A stretch of DNA of 64,000 nucleotides from Thermoplasma sp. Kam2015 (GTDB lineage Archaea; Thermoplasmatota; Thermoplasmata; Thermoplasmatales; Thermoplasmataceae). The position numbers were made by a program, and so were the translations under genes. The notes under the pieces were generated by a model that saw nothing but the letters and a program-made list of their open reading frames with translations, was not told the DNA's origin and searched no databases. Location of the stretch: positions 1 to 64,000 of the forward strand of contig NZ_QJSM01000020.1 in assembly GCF_003205235.1 (NCBI RefSeq), read 5' to 3'. Positions 42,883-52,151 of this stretch are shown here, in pieces. Each line of letters opens with the position of its first letter. Position 1 is the first letter of the stretch.

Positions 42883-43296
42883 ATGGAAATAGCCAACAAG
42901 GAAAAGGAATACCATTATGAAGATCATATGGTGTACAGCTGTCAGTACCATGTAATATTTTGCCCGAAATATAGGAGAAGTGTGCTTAACCCACCAATTG
43001 ATGGTCGGTTGAAACAGTTAATCCTTGAAAAGCAGGATGATTATAGATACAAGGTGCTTGAGATGGAGGTGATGCCAGATCATGTGCATCTTCTTATAGA
43101 CGTGAATCCGAAGAGAGGTGTGTATTATGTTGTGAACAGAATTAAGGGATATACTTCGCATGTACTTAGGGAAGAGTTTCCAGAACTGAAGAGAAAGCTT
43201 CCAACCCTGTGGACACATTCAAAATTCATTTCTTCTGTAGGCGCAGTGACACTTGAGATTGTGAAGAAATATATAGAGGAGCAGAAAGGTGTATGA
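42883..43296 (+). CDS. tnpA: TnpA transposase, Y1 HUH family
   Basis: The 137-residue protein matches IS200/IS605 TnpA. It has the HUH motif in MPDHVHLLID (about residues 65-74) and the catalytic tyrosine in VKKYIEEQKG (about 129). The opening YSCQYHVIFCPKYRR is also typical. It cuts and joins single-stranded DNA at hairpin ends. This is the only tnpA in the window, so it could act for the three tnpB-only copies, whose left hairpin (copy 1) is the same. Confidence 0.95.
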   Translation: MEIANKEKEYHYEDHMVYSCQYHVIFCPKYRRSVLNPPIDGRLKQLILEKQDDYRYKVLEMEVMPDHVHLLIDVNPKRGVYYVVNRIKGYTSHVLREEFPELKRKLPTLWTHSKFISSVGAVTLEIVKKYIEEQKGV

Positions 43297-44345
43297 TCTT
43301 AACATTTAAAATCAAGCATAATAGGGATTTCTCCATCGAATTAAAAAAAGCTAAGCTGATTGCTAATTTTGCGATAAAAACGCATACTCTTTCTTCGAAG
43401 GACGTCAAACAATTCGGTCTGAAGAGCATCATAGCAAACCAGATATTGAGAAAGTATTCGAGGAACAAGAAGATAAAAAATGTTAAGAGCGTGAAACTGA
43501 CGATACCTAACCAAGGGATTCATGTGGATAAGGAGAAGCATGAAATATACATACCCTCTTTGAAACTAACTTTTCCATACATCTTCAGAAATGATTTCGA
43601 AAAAATTAATCAGATTGAGATAGGCGATGTGTACGCTTATGTATCTGTGACCGTGCCTGATAAACGATTAATTGAGCCACAGGTATGGCTTGGGATTGAC
43701 AGGAATACAACAGGACACATTGCTGTCGTTGCCGAACCTCAAACAGGGAAGGTGTGGAAGCTTGGAAAGCGTGCGGAACACATACACAGGAAATACAGGG
43801 AAATTAGGAGGAAGCTTCAGAAAGCAAAGAAATACAGACTGTTGAAGAAGATTAAGAACAGGGAAAGCAGGATAATAAGGGATTTGAACCATAAGGTATC
43901 AAGGAAGATTATAGAAATAGCCAAAGAACAGAACTCTGGAGTGAAACTTGAAAAACTTGATGGCATAAGGAATAACAAGAGACACACCAAATCATTCAAC
44001 TATGGCCTGAACTCATGGTCTTTCTATCAGCTCCAGAAATTCATTGAGTACAAGGCAAAGCTTGACGGTATTCCCATAACCTATGTTGAGCCGAGATACA
44101 CATCGAAAGAGTGTTCTCGGTGTGGAAGCATAGGGATTAGGGAGGACAAATCATTTAAGTGTCCTAATTGTGGACACGTTGACCACGCCGACGCCAACGC
44201 TTCGTTCAATATAGCGTTGCGTCCACCTTTAGTGGAAGACGCAGGTCAATTGCACACAGACAGGGATGCGTGCAAGGGGAGCACTGATACCCCCAGAGGG
44301 GCAACTCCGAGAACGACGGAGACCTCAGAACCTCCGTCGCTTTAG
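43293..44345 (+). CDS. tnpB: TnpB RNA-guided nuclease of the tnpA-tnpB element
   Basis: The 350-residue protein has RuvC catalytic residues Asp in VWLGIDRNTTGHIAVV, Glu in GVKLEKLDGI and Asp in HADANASFNIA, with zinc-ribbon cysteines CSRCGS...CPNCGH. It is clearly different from copies 1-3 and shorter. Its last codons run into the right-end hairpin at 44332-44345. It overlaps tnpA by 4 bases. Confidence 0.92.
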   Translation: MILTFKIKHNRDFSIELKKAKLIANFAIKTHTLSSKDVKQFGLKSIIANQILRKYSRNKKIKNVKSVKLTIPNQGIHVDKEKHEIYIPSLKLTFPYIFRNDFEKINQIEIGDVYAYVSVTVPDKRLIEPQVWLGIDRNTTGHIAVVAEPQTGKVWKLGKRAEHIHRKYREIRRKLQKAKKYRLLKKIKNRESRIIRDLNHKVSRKIIEIAKEQNSGVKLEKLDGIRNNKRHTKSFNYGLNSWSFYQLQKFIEYKAKLDGIPITYVEPRYTSKECSRCGSIGIREDKSFKCPNCGHVDHADANASFNIALRPPLVEDAGQLHTDRDACKGSTDTPRGATPRTTETSEPPSL

Positions 44346-44375
44346 CGAGGAGAGTATGTCAGCTCGTCCTGTAGT
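44250..44375 (+). ncRNA. predicted right-end guide RNA (reRNA) of the tnpA-tnpB element
   Basis: The sequence after about 44250 is rich in foldable GC arms (AGGGGAGCAC..., GCAACTCCGAGAACGACGGAG and the terminal hairpin). This is where TnpB scaffold RNA is encoded in known elements. The guide would lie just after the element end. Transcription is inferred. Confidence 0.4.
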
Positions 44376-44379
44376 ATCA

Positions 44380-44414
44380 GTTATACAATCTGCTATTAGT
44401 ATAAAATTATATCA
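44380..44414 (+). promoter_or_regulatory. trmB promoter with shared operator-like sequence
   Basis: GTTATAC (44380-44386) and CTGCTATTAGTATA (44390-44403) precede a TATA-like AAAATTATAT (44403-44412), with ATG at 44438. The 14-base CTGCTATTAGTATA recurs exactly in the promoter of the solute-binding gene (53503-53516). Confidence 0.65.
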
Positions 44415-44437
44415 AAACTTGTCATATCTGGAACGTC

Positions 44438-45508
44438 ATGACGGACAATGAACTCGGAAGCAATCCAGATCATGCCAACATAATATCGATATTACAGGAT
44501 CTGGGGCTCACAGAGAATGAATCGAGGGTCTATATACTGCTGCTGGAGTATGGCAGCATGGCCGCTCAGGATATACTTAGATATCTCCCGCTCAGACAGC
44601 CTCAACTGTACGATATCACGTCGAGTCTGGAGAGGAAAGGTTTCATAAACATACTGCTGGGCCGTCCGAAAAAATACGAGGCTGTCGATCCAGAGGCTGT
44701 CGTTGAAGCCAGGGAACAGATAATAAGCAGGAACAGAAGATATTTCCTCAACTGGGCCAACCGTGCAATGGAGACAAGGAGGGAGACCACAGCATTGATC
44801 AATGCAAAGAACATCAGGAGTGTGATAAACAACTCTATAGAACTTATCAATGAAGCGAGCAGGACTCTGGAGATAGAGACGACGTGGGAACTCTATGGAT
44901 ACCTAGGCAGCTCAATAGCAAGAAAAGTGAGGGAGGGATGCCGCGTTGAACTTCTCTTCTTCGGTGCGGATATCCATGAATCTGATCTTGAGAATGAATT
45001 CATGGATCTGGATATAGACATAAAATATGTTGCACCTGGCCAGTTCTACACCGTAATATCGGATGAGAAGAACTCTGTTTTCATGCCGAGAAGCGTCGCG
45101 ATGAACATGGAGATCGAAAGGTATGGATACGTTATAAGGGACAAGGACATGTCATGGTTCATCACGCATAATTTCTTTGTGGGATGGTATCGCGGAGAGG
45201 AGATAAGGAGTCACCCTGTTAGGCCTTCATATACCTATTATTCCCAGAGGGTGCTTGTGAATGATCTGAAGAGGCTGTTCAGGAGTGGTAAAAGGATGAA
45301 AGGCGTGCTTGATGGAACGTTCAGATCAACCGGTGATCATTTCAGGTCGGAGGGAGAGGTGATAGGGATAGATTCTGACACGGAGATCATCAACTTCACG
45401 TTTAAAACAGAGAAAGGGCAGTATAAGGTGGGCGGCTATGATTCACAGATAGAGGACATAGTGATGAAGTCGTTCACGGTTATGTCCATAGAGGACGCGA
45501 AACGATGA
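44438..45508 (+). CDS. TrmB-family sugar-responsive transcriptional regulator
   Basis: The 356-residue protein starts with a TrmB winged helix: LGLTENESRVYILLLEYGSMAAQDILRYLPLRQPQLYDITSSLERKGFI (about residues 24-75). A coiled segment (80-110) and a C-terminal sugar-binding type domain follow (about 130-355). TrmB proteins repress or activate sugar transport and breakdown genes according to bound maltose, trehalose or glucose. It faces the ABC transporter operon and shares a promoter sequence with it. Confidence 0.88.
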   Translation: MTDNELGSNPDHANIISILQDLGLTENESRVYILLLEYGSMAAQDILRYLPLRQPQLYDITSSLERKGFINILLGRPKKYEAVDPEAVVEAREQIISRNRRYFLNWANRAMETRRETTALINAKNIRSVINNSIELINEASRTLEIETTWELYGYLGSSIARKVREGCRVELLFFGADIHESDLENEFMDLDIDIKYVAPGQFYTVISDEKNSVFMPRSVAMNMEIERYGYVIRDKDMSWFITHNFFVGWYRGEEIRSHPVRPSYTYYSQRVLVNDLKRLFRSGKRMKGVLDGTFRSTGDHFRSEGEVIGIDSDTEIINFTFKTEKGQYKVGGYDSQIEDIVMKSFTVMSIEDAKR

Positions 45509-45574
45509 ATTCGGCATTCGGATCAGGGATACCTCCACTTGCTTGCTAACCTCGTTTATGCTGGAAGCGGGCCT

Positions 45575-47305
45575 TTAGAATTTGAACATGTACTCCCTTT
45601 CTCTGAACCTGAGATTCCTCAATTCTCCTGTTCCGATCAGGGTGTCAAGCGATCGTCTGTCTGAGGCGAGTCCGTCGCCAGATGCGTGTATTCCCAAAAG
45701 GCCTTCCACTATAGATTCAACGTATATTGCTGCTGACCAGGCTTGAAGATAGCAGCCCTGTGAATTGTTTGCGATCTCCGGGAAGGAGAATGGGGAGAAG
45801 GCACCGAAACTCGCATTCAGCTTCCTGAAGTATTCTGCTGCGTTCTCAACGTCCTTATATTTGGCTGCCGCTATGGCAAACATTCCCGTATTTATTGGCA
45901 TGGAGTTTCCGTGTTCGTCTACCGTTATACCGTATTCCCCTGAAAGTCGTTTGAGCCCCCCCTCTTCAGATGTGAATTTTTTGTAAGTATCGGCATCAGA
46001 TAATCCGGCATAGAATGGTACGATCGATGTCCAGAAACCCATATCCATGGGTACACCATCCGCAATCCTGTTTGCATATGTATTTCGTTCTGGTAGCCAG
46101 AATGAATCAAGCATATTCTTAATATCTTTTATCTTAGCATCGAGTTCGATATCGTCTGCGAACTCAGCTGCCGTTTCAGAGCCATTATCTCTGAATTCTT
46201 TGAGTTTGGAGAGCGATAATAAGGCGAAGGTTATCGTATCAATATCTATACCCTGTCCAGCATTGGCATCTTCCATTATGCCTCTTCCACGATATCCAGA
46301 TTCAAGAAGATATCTGATCGATAGATACGACGTTTCTATGAGATGGGTCGAACCTGCAAGATTACCCGACCATTCCACATATCTTAGGACAGAATATGGG
46401 AAAAGTGCGGTTTCTTCAAGATCCCCCTCGTTGTAAACCTTTCCGCTGGTTATGATCTCATGCGGTATACGACCAGACCTGCTGAATCTGGCGAGTACGT
46501 TGAGGGAACCATAAGCCAGATCGAAGAAGCCAGCATCCATCATCCCATTCATTGAGAGCAGCGTGTCTATTCCGAAATACCATGGAAAATCAGGATGCCC
46601 ACCGGTGATGCCGTATCCGATTCCAGGCACTATAAGCGAAAGTCTGATCATGTTTTCCTTGGCCATACAGAAATTTCTGGTTATATCTTCCTTGCTGGAT
46701 CTGAGTTTAGAATATCTGTATATGTCAGCATATGAATTTATCTTAATGAAAGGTTTCTTTCCATGTACGGTATTACTGTATATTCTCAAAAGTGCATGTC
46801 TTCCTGTGCTGACGATCAATGTATTTCCGTTCAGCGTGAAGTCGTTCCGCGTGGACACTATGATGGAGCTTTCTGGAAACATGTGGCTATGCACAGACAC
46901 TGATCGTTTTCTGACATAGATTGCTGTATAGTTGATACTGAACCAGATGGTCTCGGGGAGGAGATCTATGACAAGATCGCGATCGGATCCGTCGTGGTTT
47001 TCAAGTGCAATGATGAAATCATGATCCCTGTTGAATCCTAGGGTCAGTGTCGATCCTTCATAGAAGAATTTTGCCGATCCGCTCTCTATCACGGTTTTTG
47101 ATGGCGCAGAGATACCATCTGGCCCCCTGAGGTGAATATTCTTCAGCAATCGGACAGGCGGATACCAAAGCCCATTCATCTCACCCTTCTTGTGATATCC
47201 CATACTGTCTGGTATGAGATCTAGGTAGCTGATGAAGTATCCATAGGGACATGATATGGTGAATGGCCGATGATCAGCCTTCTCGACTCTGATCAGGCCC
47301 TTCAT
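45575..47305 (-). CDS. glucan debranching/amylo-alpha-1,6-glucosidase-like hydrolase, second gene
   Basis: The 576-residue protein has an N-terminal beta domain (about 1-200) and an (alpha/alpha)6-barrel domain with PWYFGIDTLLSMNGMMDAG, RFSRSGRIPHEI and NSQGCYLQAWSAAIYVESIVEGLLGI. These features match the glycogen debranching/GH15-GH63-like families. It probably cleaves imported oligosaccharides inside the cell. It is the last gene of the six-gene operon and overlaps the preceding gene by 4 bases. Its relatedness to the upstream gene suggests an old duplication, with different specificity. Confidence 0.75.
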   Translation of the reverse strand: MKGLIRVEKADHRPFTISCPYGYFISYLDLIPDSMGYHKKGEMNGLWYPPVRLLKNIHLRGPDGISAPSKTVIESGSAKFFYEGSTLTLGFNRDHDFIIALENHDGSDRDLVIDLLPETIWFSINYTAIYVRKRSVSVHSHMFPESSIIVSTRNDFTLNGNTLIVSTGRHALLRIYSNTVHGKKPFIKINSYADIYRYSKLRSSKEDITRNFCMAKENMIRLSLIVPGIGYGITGGHPDFPWYFGIDTLLSMNGMMDAGFFDLAYGSLNVLARFSRSGRIPHEIITSGKVYNEGDLEETALFPYSVLRYVEWSGNLAGSTHLIETSYLSIRYLLESGYRGRGIMEDANAGQGIDIDTITFALLSLSKLKEFRDNGSETAAEFADDIELDAKIKDIKNMLDSFWLPERNTYANRIADGVPMDMGFWTSIVPFYAGLSDADTYKKFTSEEGGLKRLSGEYGITVDEHGNSMPINTGMFAIAAAKYKDVENAAEYFRKLNASFGAFSPFSFPEIANNSQGCYLQAWSAAIYVESIVEGLLGIHASGDGLASDRRSLDTLIGTGELRNLRFREREYMFKF

Positions 47306-49251
47306 CTGCTTGCACCCTCTGACGCAGTCTGCGTTATCTCTCTGAACGAGAATGAATCTCTTGTGAAAGTCATATCGAAGATCCTATCCCGCCATGGAAT
47401 GTTGTATACTCTAACCCGATCCCAGTTATCGGGGAGCTGATGGCCTCCGCTGTATCTGGACGGATCGAACTCCATCGGATCCATGTTAAGCATGCCGCGC
47501 ATGACGGACATTACGAACATGGATGATGACCAGCCCTGCGCAAACTGTCCAGTGGGGGTTGGAGACATGGCGTCGTAGGTCTCATTTATTCTACCTGGAT
47601 CTGCGGCTGAAAATGCCAGATCCACGAACGATCTAAGTTGTTCGAATGCCAGATCAGGAGCGCCATTGTTGTATGCGGCCATGACGAACCATCCGGTCAT
47701 CAGTGGCCAGACGGTACCTGTATGGTATCCGCCATCATACATGGGATCGTAGACGGACATTGATCTGATGCCCCATGGCGTCATGACGCCACGCGAAATG
47801 TCCAGTATCCTCTGCTTGACGGACTCATCCTTCATGAATATGCCTGGTACAAATTGCATGGCACTCCTTATTATATGCGATCCTTCGTCAACAAAATCCA
47901 CAGACTGTGCATCTGAGAAGAAGGTGGACATGTATCTGTCTCTGGCCTTCACATACTCTGTACCGCCGAATTTTTTTCCATACAGCCTGAGTACCTCCAG
48001 CCAGAGTGCGTTCACATCAACCGTTTTACCATTTCTGATGTTGGCCCATGTCTCAGGCCATCCTATCAGCCCCCTCTTGAAATCGTTCTCCAGCAGGCCG
48101 TCATTATCCACATCGCATGTCTTGCAGAAGTCAAAAACTACTTTCGCGTCCTGCGATGAAAAGAACCTTCGGCTCCAGTTCTCAAGCGATGCGTTGACCA
48201 TTAGCCAGAGCGGACTGCTGTCTATGGACATGTACATGGTGTTGAATCGAACATCACCTATGCTGTAGCCTTGATCGCCGCCATCTCCAAGCCCTATTTC
48301 GTGCGGAATCCTTCCATGATCGGAATATCTGAAGAGCGTGGACATGTGATTGGCCGTCAGATCCGATAGGCCAACCATATTCGCAGCTAGCGCCATCCAG
48401 AGGCCATCCCTGCCGAAGAACCATGAATACACCGGAAACCCTGCAAACCAACCGCTTCCCTTCTCGGTAATGGAATAGAACTCAAGGAGATCGTGCTTTG
48501 CCCAAAGGAAAAGTTTGTTGAATTTGGGATCCGGTGTTTCCAGCACAGCTATATCTGCAACTTGTTCATGGTACTTCAGCGTTTCATCCATATCCCCGCT
48601 GCCCTCACTATCTGTGTCTGATATGATTATCTCAGCCTCAGTTAGGTCATGAAACGATACAAACACGGTATCATCTGACGCCGTTATTTCGATGCGATCA
48701 GGAGAATTTATTGTGATCGATGTATGAGCGATATCGGACGAAACGGAAACTCGCTTATCATCAATGACAAAATCAAAGGTCTCCGCCGTCGATCTGGAAG
48801 GCCACGCTGCCGAGTGCCCTATCTGGAAGGAGAGCGATAGATTCTGTCTGTCGGAAGATAGCATCTGTATGTGCAGTGATCCGTCCGCCTCGGATATGTA
48901 ATCTATCCTTTCCATCCCGCTATACTGCCTGTATATGTATCCGAGCCCTCTCACATATTTAGAAAAGACTGATGACAGCGGTTTCCCTTTCAGATACCCA
49001 TCCATTGAAGCAATGTGGTTTAGACTCCCCTTCCAGTAACCTACCCTGGATCTGTGCATATCCGATCGAACTATGGTGCCGTTCAGATATGCTATGAAAT
49101 GCGCCTTGGTTCCCTTGATCATGCTGTAATTATAGGACTGCAAGTATTCATGCGGCGTAAAGACCCAGTGTCGCATGTCCCTGTAGTTATCTTCATTATT
49201 CAGGCCTCTGGCCTCCTCAATCAGCTTCCTTGACCTTCCTGGAAGTACCAT
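47302..49251 (-). CDS. amylo-alpha-1,6-glucosidase-like hydrolase, first gene
   Basis: The 649-residue protein matches glycogen debranching enzyme C-terminal type proteins: WFAGFPVYSWFFGRDGLWMALA, HMSTLFRYSDHGRIPHEIG, DSSPLWLMV, ENDFKRGLIGWPETWANIR and GGYHTGTVWPLMTGWFVMAAY. The catalytic acids are expected in the GRD and GTVWP-like segments. I choose the ATG at 49251; a TTG at 49257 is an alternative. It overlaps the ATPase gene by about 35 bases. The role would be hydrolysis of branched or alpha-linked sugars brought in by the ABC transporter. Confidence 0.82.
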   Translation of the reverse strand: MVLPGRSRKLIEEARGLNNEDNYRDMRHWVFTPHEYLQSYNYSMIKGTKAHFIAYLNGTIVRSDMHRSRVGYWKGSLNHIASMDGYLKGKPLSSVFSKYVRGLGYIYRQYSGMERIDYISEADGSLHIQMLSSDRQNLSLSFQIGHSAAWPSRSTAETFDFVIDDKRVSVSSDIAHTSITINSPDRIEITASDDTVFVSFHDLTEAEIIISDTDSEGSGDMDETLKYHEQVADIAVLETPDPKFNKLFLWAKHDLLEFYSITEKGSGWFAGFPVYSWFFGRDGLWMALAANMVGLSDLTANHMSTLFRYSDHGRIPHEIGLGDGGDQGYSIGDVRFNTMYMSIDSSPLWLMVNASLENWSRRFFSSQDAKVVFDFCKTCDVDNDGLLENDFKRGLIGWPETWANIRNGKTVDVNALWLEVLRLYGKKFGGTEYVKARDRYMSTFFSDAQSVDFVDEGSHIIRSAMQFVPGIFMKDESVKQRILDISRGVMTPWGIRSMSVYDPMYDGGYHTGTVWPLMTGWFVMAAYNNGAPDLAFEQLRSFVDLAFSAADPGRINETYDAMSPTPTGQFAQGWSSSMFVMSVMRGMLNMDPMEFDPSRYSGGHQLPDNWDRVRVYNIPWRDRIFDMTFTRDSFSFREITQTASEGASR

Positions 49252-50335
49252 AGTCAACCTCCCTTATCAGCGAACCGCTCATGCGATCGAACAGATACAC
49301 TCTGCCTGGCTTTACCTTTACGTGAAACATTTCACCGTTCTTCAGATCTCTAAGCTCCGAAGATACTTCATCCTTTGGAATAACGGCTCTGATGGGCGTC
49401 TCTCCTATCTTAGCATGGACCTCAACGTTGAGTCCAGAATTTATGGAATAATCGAAAATTGCGGACAATCCGTCCTTTTCAGACATACCCAGTATCTCAG
49501 GTCTGAGGCCAATATATGCCTTGCCGTCAGGGACTATCTCATCAATATCGATGTATCCCGCATTGGAGATGCCTATCCTTGTCCCCTCGTCTTTATGCTC
49601 AAGATCACATTCCAATATATTCATAGGTGGGTTTCCGATGAATCCTGCGACGAATACGTTTGCGGGATGATCATAGAGATCGTCAGGAGTGCCCATCTGC
49701 ATGATCTTTCCCTGGTTCAGGACCAGTATTCTGTCCGCAAGGGCCATGGCCTCATCCTGATCGTGGCACACGTAGATGATCGTCTTCTTGACCTTCTCGT
49801 GAAACGAACGAAGTTCACCCAGCATCTCGCGGCGTAGTTTTGCATCGAGGTTGGACAGCGGTTCGTCCATCAAAAATACTGATGGGTCTCTGACCATCGC
49901 TCTGGCTATCCCAACCCTCTGCTGTTCACCGCCGGAGAGCTGCCTTGGATATTTGTCAAGATGCTGGCTTATGTGCAGGATCTCCGCAACTTCCTCCACC
50001 TTCTTCCTTATCTCTTCCTTTGGTACGTGCTTTATCTTCAGATTGAGGGATATATTATCGAATACCGTCATGTGTGGATAGAGCGCGAAGTTCTGAAAGA
50101 CCATGGCTATGTTGCGATCCGAAGGATACAGATCCGTTACGTCGCTGTCATCGATGTATATTCGCCCAGAATCCACAGGTATCAGACCGGCTATGCTCCT
50201 CAGGAGAGTTGTTTTCCCGCTTCCGGACGATCCAAGGATGACGAAGAATTCGCCGTCATCCACCTTGAGATTGAAATTGCTCAATATCTCTTTATCCCCA
50301 TATCTTACGCTTAGATTCTGAATTATGACGCTCAT
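49217..50335 (-). CDS. sugar ABC transporter ATP-binding protein (MalK/UgpC-like)
   Basis: The 372-residue ATPase has Walker A GSSGSGKTT (about 35-43), the ABC signature LSGGEQQR (about 134-141), Walker B VFLMDEPLSNLD and the His-switch YVCHDQDEAM. The C-terminal part (about 235-372) has the MalK-type OB/TOBE domain. It drives sugar uptake through the two permeases upstream. It starts 4 bases after the malG-like gene. Confidence 0.94.
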   Translation of the reverse strand: MSVIIQNLSVRYGDKEILSNFNLKVDDGEFFVILGSSGSGKTTLLRSIAGLIPVDSGRIYIDDSDVTDLYPSDRNIAMVFQNFALYPHMTVFDNISLNLKIKHVPKEEIRKKVEEVAEILHISQHLDKYPRQLSGGEQQRVGIARAMVRDPSVFLMDEPLSNLDAKLRREMLGELRSFHEKVKKTIIYVCHDQDEAMALADRILVLNQGKIMQMGTPDDLYDHPANVFVAGFIGNPPMNILECDLEHKDEGTRIGISNAGYIDIDEIVPDGKAYIGLRPEILGMSEKDGLSAIFDYSINSGLNVEVHAKIGETPIRAVIPKDEVSSELRDLKNGEMFHVKVKPGRVYLFDRMSGSLIREVDYGTSRKVKEAD

Positions 50336-50339
50336 AAAT

Positions 50340-51212
50340 TCACCTGTAATAATTCATGGATATGCCACTTATGAAGTACTTCTCGAATACGACGAATATG
50401 ACTATAGTAGGTATCATGGTGAGAATGTTTACAGTCATCATCTGATTCCAGTATATCTGCGTTCCATTAGCACCCTTGAAAAAGTTGAGAACCAGAGGAA
50501 GCGTGAACATGTTGAGGCTGTGAACCTCCATGAGAGGCCACAGGAAATTGTTCCATGATCCTATGAACGAGAATATGGTTGCTGCCGCTATTGCCGGTTT
50601 TGCCATTGGCGCGCTCACCCTGAAGAATATCTGCCATGGCCTCATGCCGTCGATCTTCGCAGCCAGCTCCACCTCCTCCGGTATGGTGAGGAAATACTGC
50701 CTCATTATGAAGACATCCAGAGCAGAGGCAATCTGCGGAAGGATCAGACCCTGATACGTGCTGAGCCAGTTCAGGTCAAGCATGAACACGTAGGACGCAA
50801 TGGATATAACTGGGAACGGTATCATCAGTGTAGCCAGGACTGCGTAAAAAAGATAATCCCTTCCAGGAAATCTGAGCCTCGCAAAGGCATATCCAGCAAG
50901 CATTCCCACGAATACGCTTCCAGCTACAACGCATATGGAAACGAAGACGCTGTTGAAATACCACAGTGGGAAGTCGCCAAATCCCCACACAGTTCTAAGA
51001 TTTGTTATGAAATACGATATGCTCGTCTGGCTCAGCGGATCCATATTGGGCGGGAAATTGGCAAATATGCTGTTTCTGAACGCCTTTATCACTGTCCAGT
51101 AAAAGGGAACAAGGTAGACAATGGCAAGAATTATGGAAATGGCATATATAAGATAGGTCTTTGCGGTTTCACCAACGTTCATATTCCTTTTTCTTCGTTC
51201 GCTTCTGAACAC
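50340..51212 (-). CDS. sugar ABC transporter permease (MalG-like)
   Basis: The 290-residue membrane protein has six hydrophobic segments. The EAA loop is EEVELAAKIDGMRPWQIFFRVSAPMAKPA (about residues 184-212), as in binding-protein-dependent permeases of the MalG group. The start is GTG at 51212, after a GGAGGTGGTG ribosome site; malF stops 1 base before. A later ATG (MNVGE) is an alternative. Confidence 0.92.
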   Translation of the reverse strand: MFRSERRKRNMNVGETAKTYLIYAISIILAIVYLVPFYWTVIKAFRNSIFANFPPNMDPLSQTSISYFITNLRTVWGFGDFPLWYFNSVFVSICVVAGSVFVGMLAGYAFARLRFPGRDYLFYAVLATLMIPFPVISIASYVFMLDLNWLSTYQGLILPQIASALDVFIMRQYFLTIPEEVELAAKIDGMRPWQIFFRVSAPMAKPAIAAATIFSFIGSWNNFLWPLMEVHSLNMFTLPLVLNFFKGANGTQIYWNQMMTVNILTMIPTIVIFVVFEKYFISGISMNYYR

Positions 51213-51213
51213 A

Positions 51214-52146
51214 TCACCACCTCCTCTCGGTTATGACTCTTCTCTGGGTGATCGTCAGCACGAGTATGATCACGAAAAGGACAAAGGATGCGGCAGCTGC
51301 AAGCCCTATGTCGCCTATGTAAACGAAGGTTCTGTTGTATATGTACATGAGCGGCACGTAGGTTGCCCTGGCAGGTCCGCCATCCGTTATAACGTATATC
51401 TGATCGAAGAGCTGCATCGCCCCGGTCAACCCAAGGATCACCACAAGTATGGTGGAAAATCTCATCAATGGGAAGTATATGTATCTGAACCTCCTGAGTC
51501 CTGACTTGAGGCCGTCTATCTTGGCCGCGTCCATGACCTCCTGCGGTATGGACTGCAGCCCTGCAGAGTATACGATCATGAAATAGGGTGCGGTTGTGAA
51601 TATATTCATGGCCATTATGGCTGGAAATGCATATCTGGTGCTGAAGAGCCAGTTATGCGGAGGGATTCCAAAGAACGATAATATGTAGTTTACCAGCCCC
51701 GTGTTGGAGAATACCCATATGAATATGATCGACATTGATACCGGCGAGACGACGGCCGGAATGAAAACGATGGCTCTTGCGATTCTGCTTATTCTCGATG
51801 CCGTATTGAACAGCAGAGCATAACCGAAGGCCAAGAAGGTCTGAATCGTGACTACCACTGCGGTGTATATCAGAACATTTATCAATGCGATCAAAAAAGC
51901 TGGATCTCTTACTACATCAACGTAATTGTTGATACCAACAAAATATATGCTGTGGAAGAACGGATCATAATGAAACAGGCTTATGGCAAAAGAATATATC
52001 GCCGGGAAAAAGGTGAAGACCGTTATGAAGATCATGAGCGGGATCACGAATATGATCCCGGTCATCTCCTCCGGGTCCTTGCGTTTTTTCCTCTCTCCCA
52101 CTTTTATGTTTTCCTTATTGTATATATTTGATTCCACAGACCTCAC
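51214..52146 (-). CDS. sugar ABC transporter permease (MalF-like)
   Basis: The 310-residue protein has six membrane segments and the EAA loop QEVMDAAKIDGLKSGLRRFRYIYFPLM. It pairs with the MalG-like protein. The likely start is GTG at 52146 with a CCGGTGAGG site; it follows the binding protein by 5 bases. Confidence 0.9.
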   Translation of the reverse strand: MRSVESNIYNKENIKVGERKKRKDPEEMTGIIFVIPLMIFITVFTFFPAIYSFAISLFHYDPFFHSIYFVGINNYVDVVRDPAFLIALINVLIYTAVVVTIQTFLAFGYALLFNTASRISRIARAIVFIPAVVSPVSMSIIFIWVFSNTGLVNYILSFFGIPPHNWLFSTRYAFPAIMAMNIFTTAPYFMIVYSAGLQSIPQEVMDAAKIDGLKSGLRRFRYIYFPLMRFSTILVVILGLTGAMQLFDQIYVITDGGPARATYVPLMYIYNRTFVYIGDIGLAAAASFVLFVIILVLTITQRRVITERRW

Positions 52147-52151
52147 CGGGG

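Larger units (their letters stand above)
42795..44360 (+). mobile_element. complete IS200/IS605 element with tnpA and tnpB
   Basis: It contains tnpA and tnpB overlapping by 4 bases. The left part has the hairpin CTCCGACCTTCAGGGAGGAG (42814-42833), the same as in IS copy 1. The right end has CTCC-G-TCGCT-TT-AGCGA-GGAG (about 44332-44352). The exact ends are not fixed; both are within about 20 bases. The element separates deoC from the trmB gene and lies just upstream of the TrmB operator. Confidence 0.8.
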
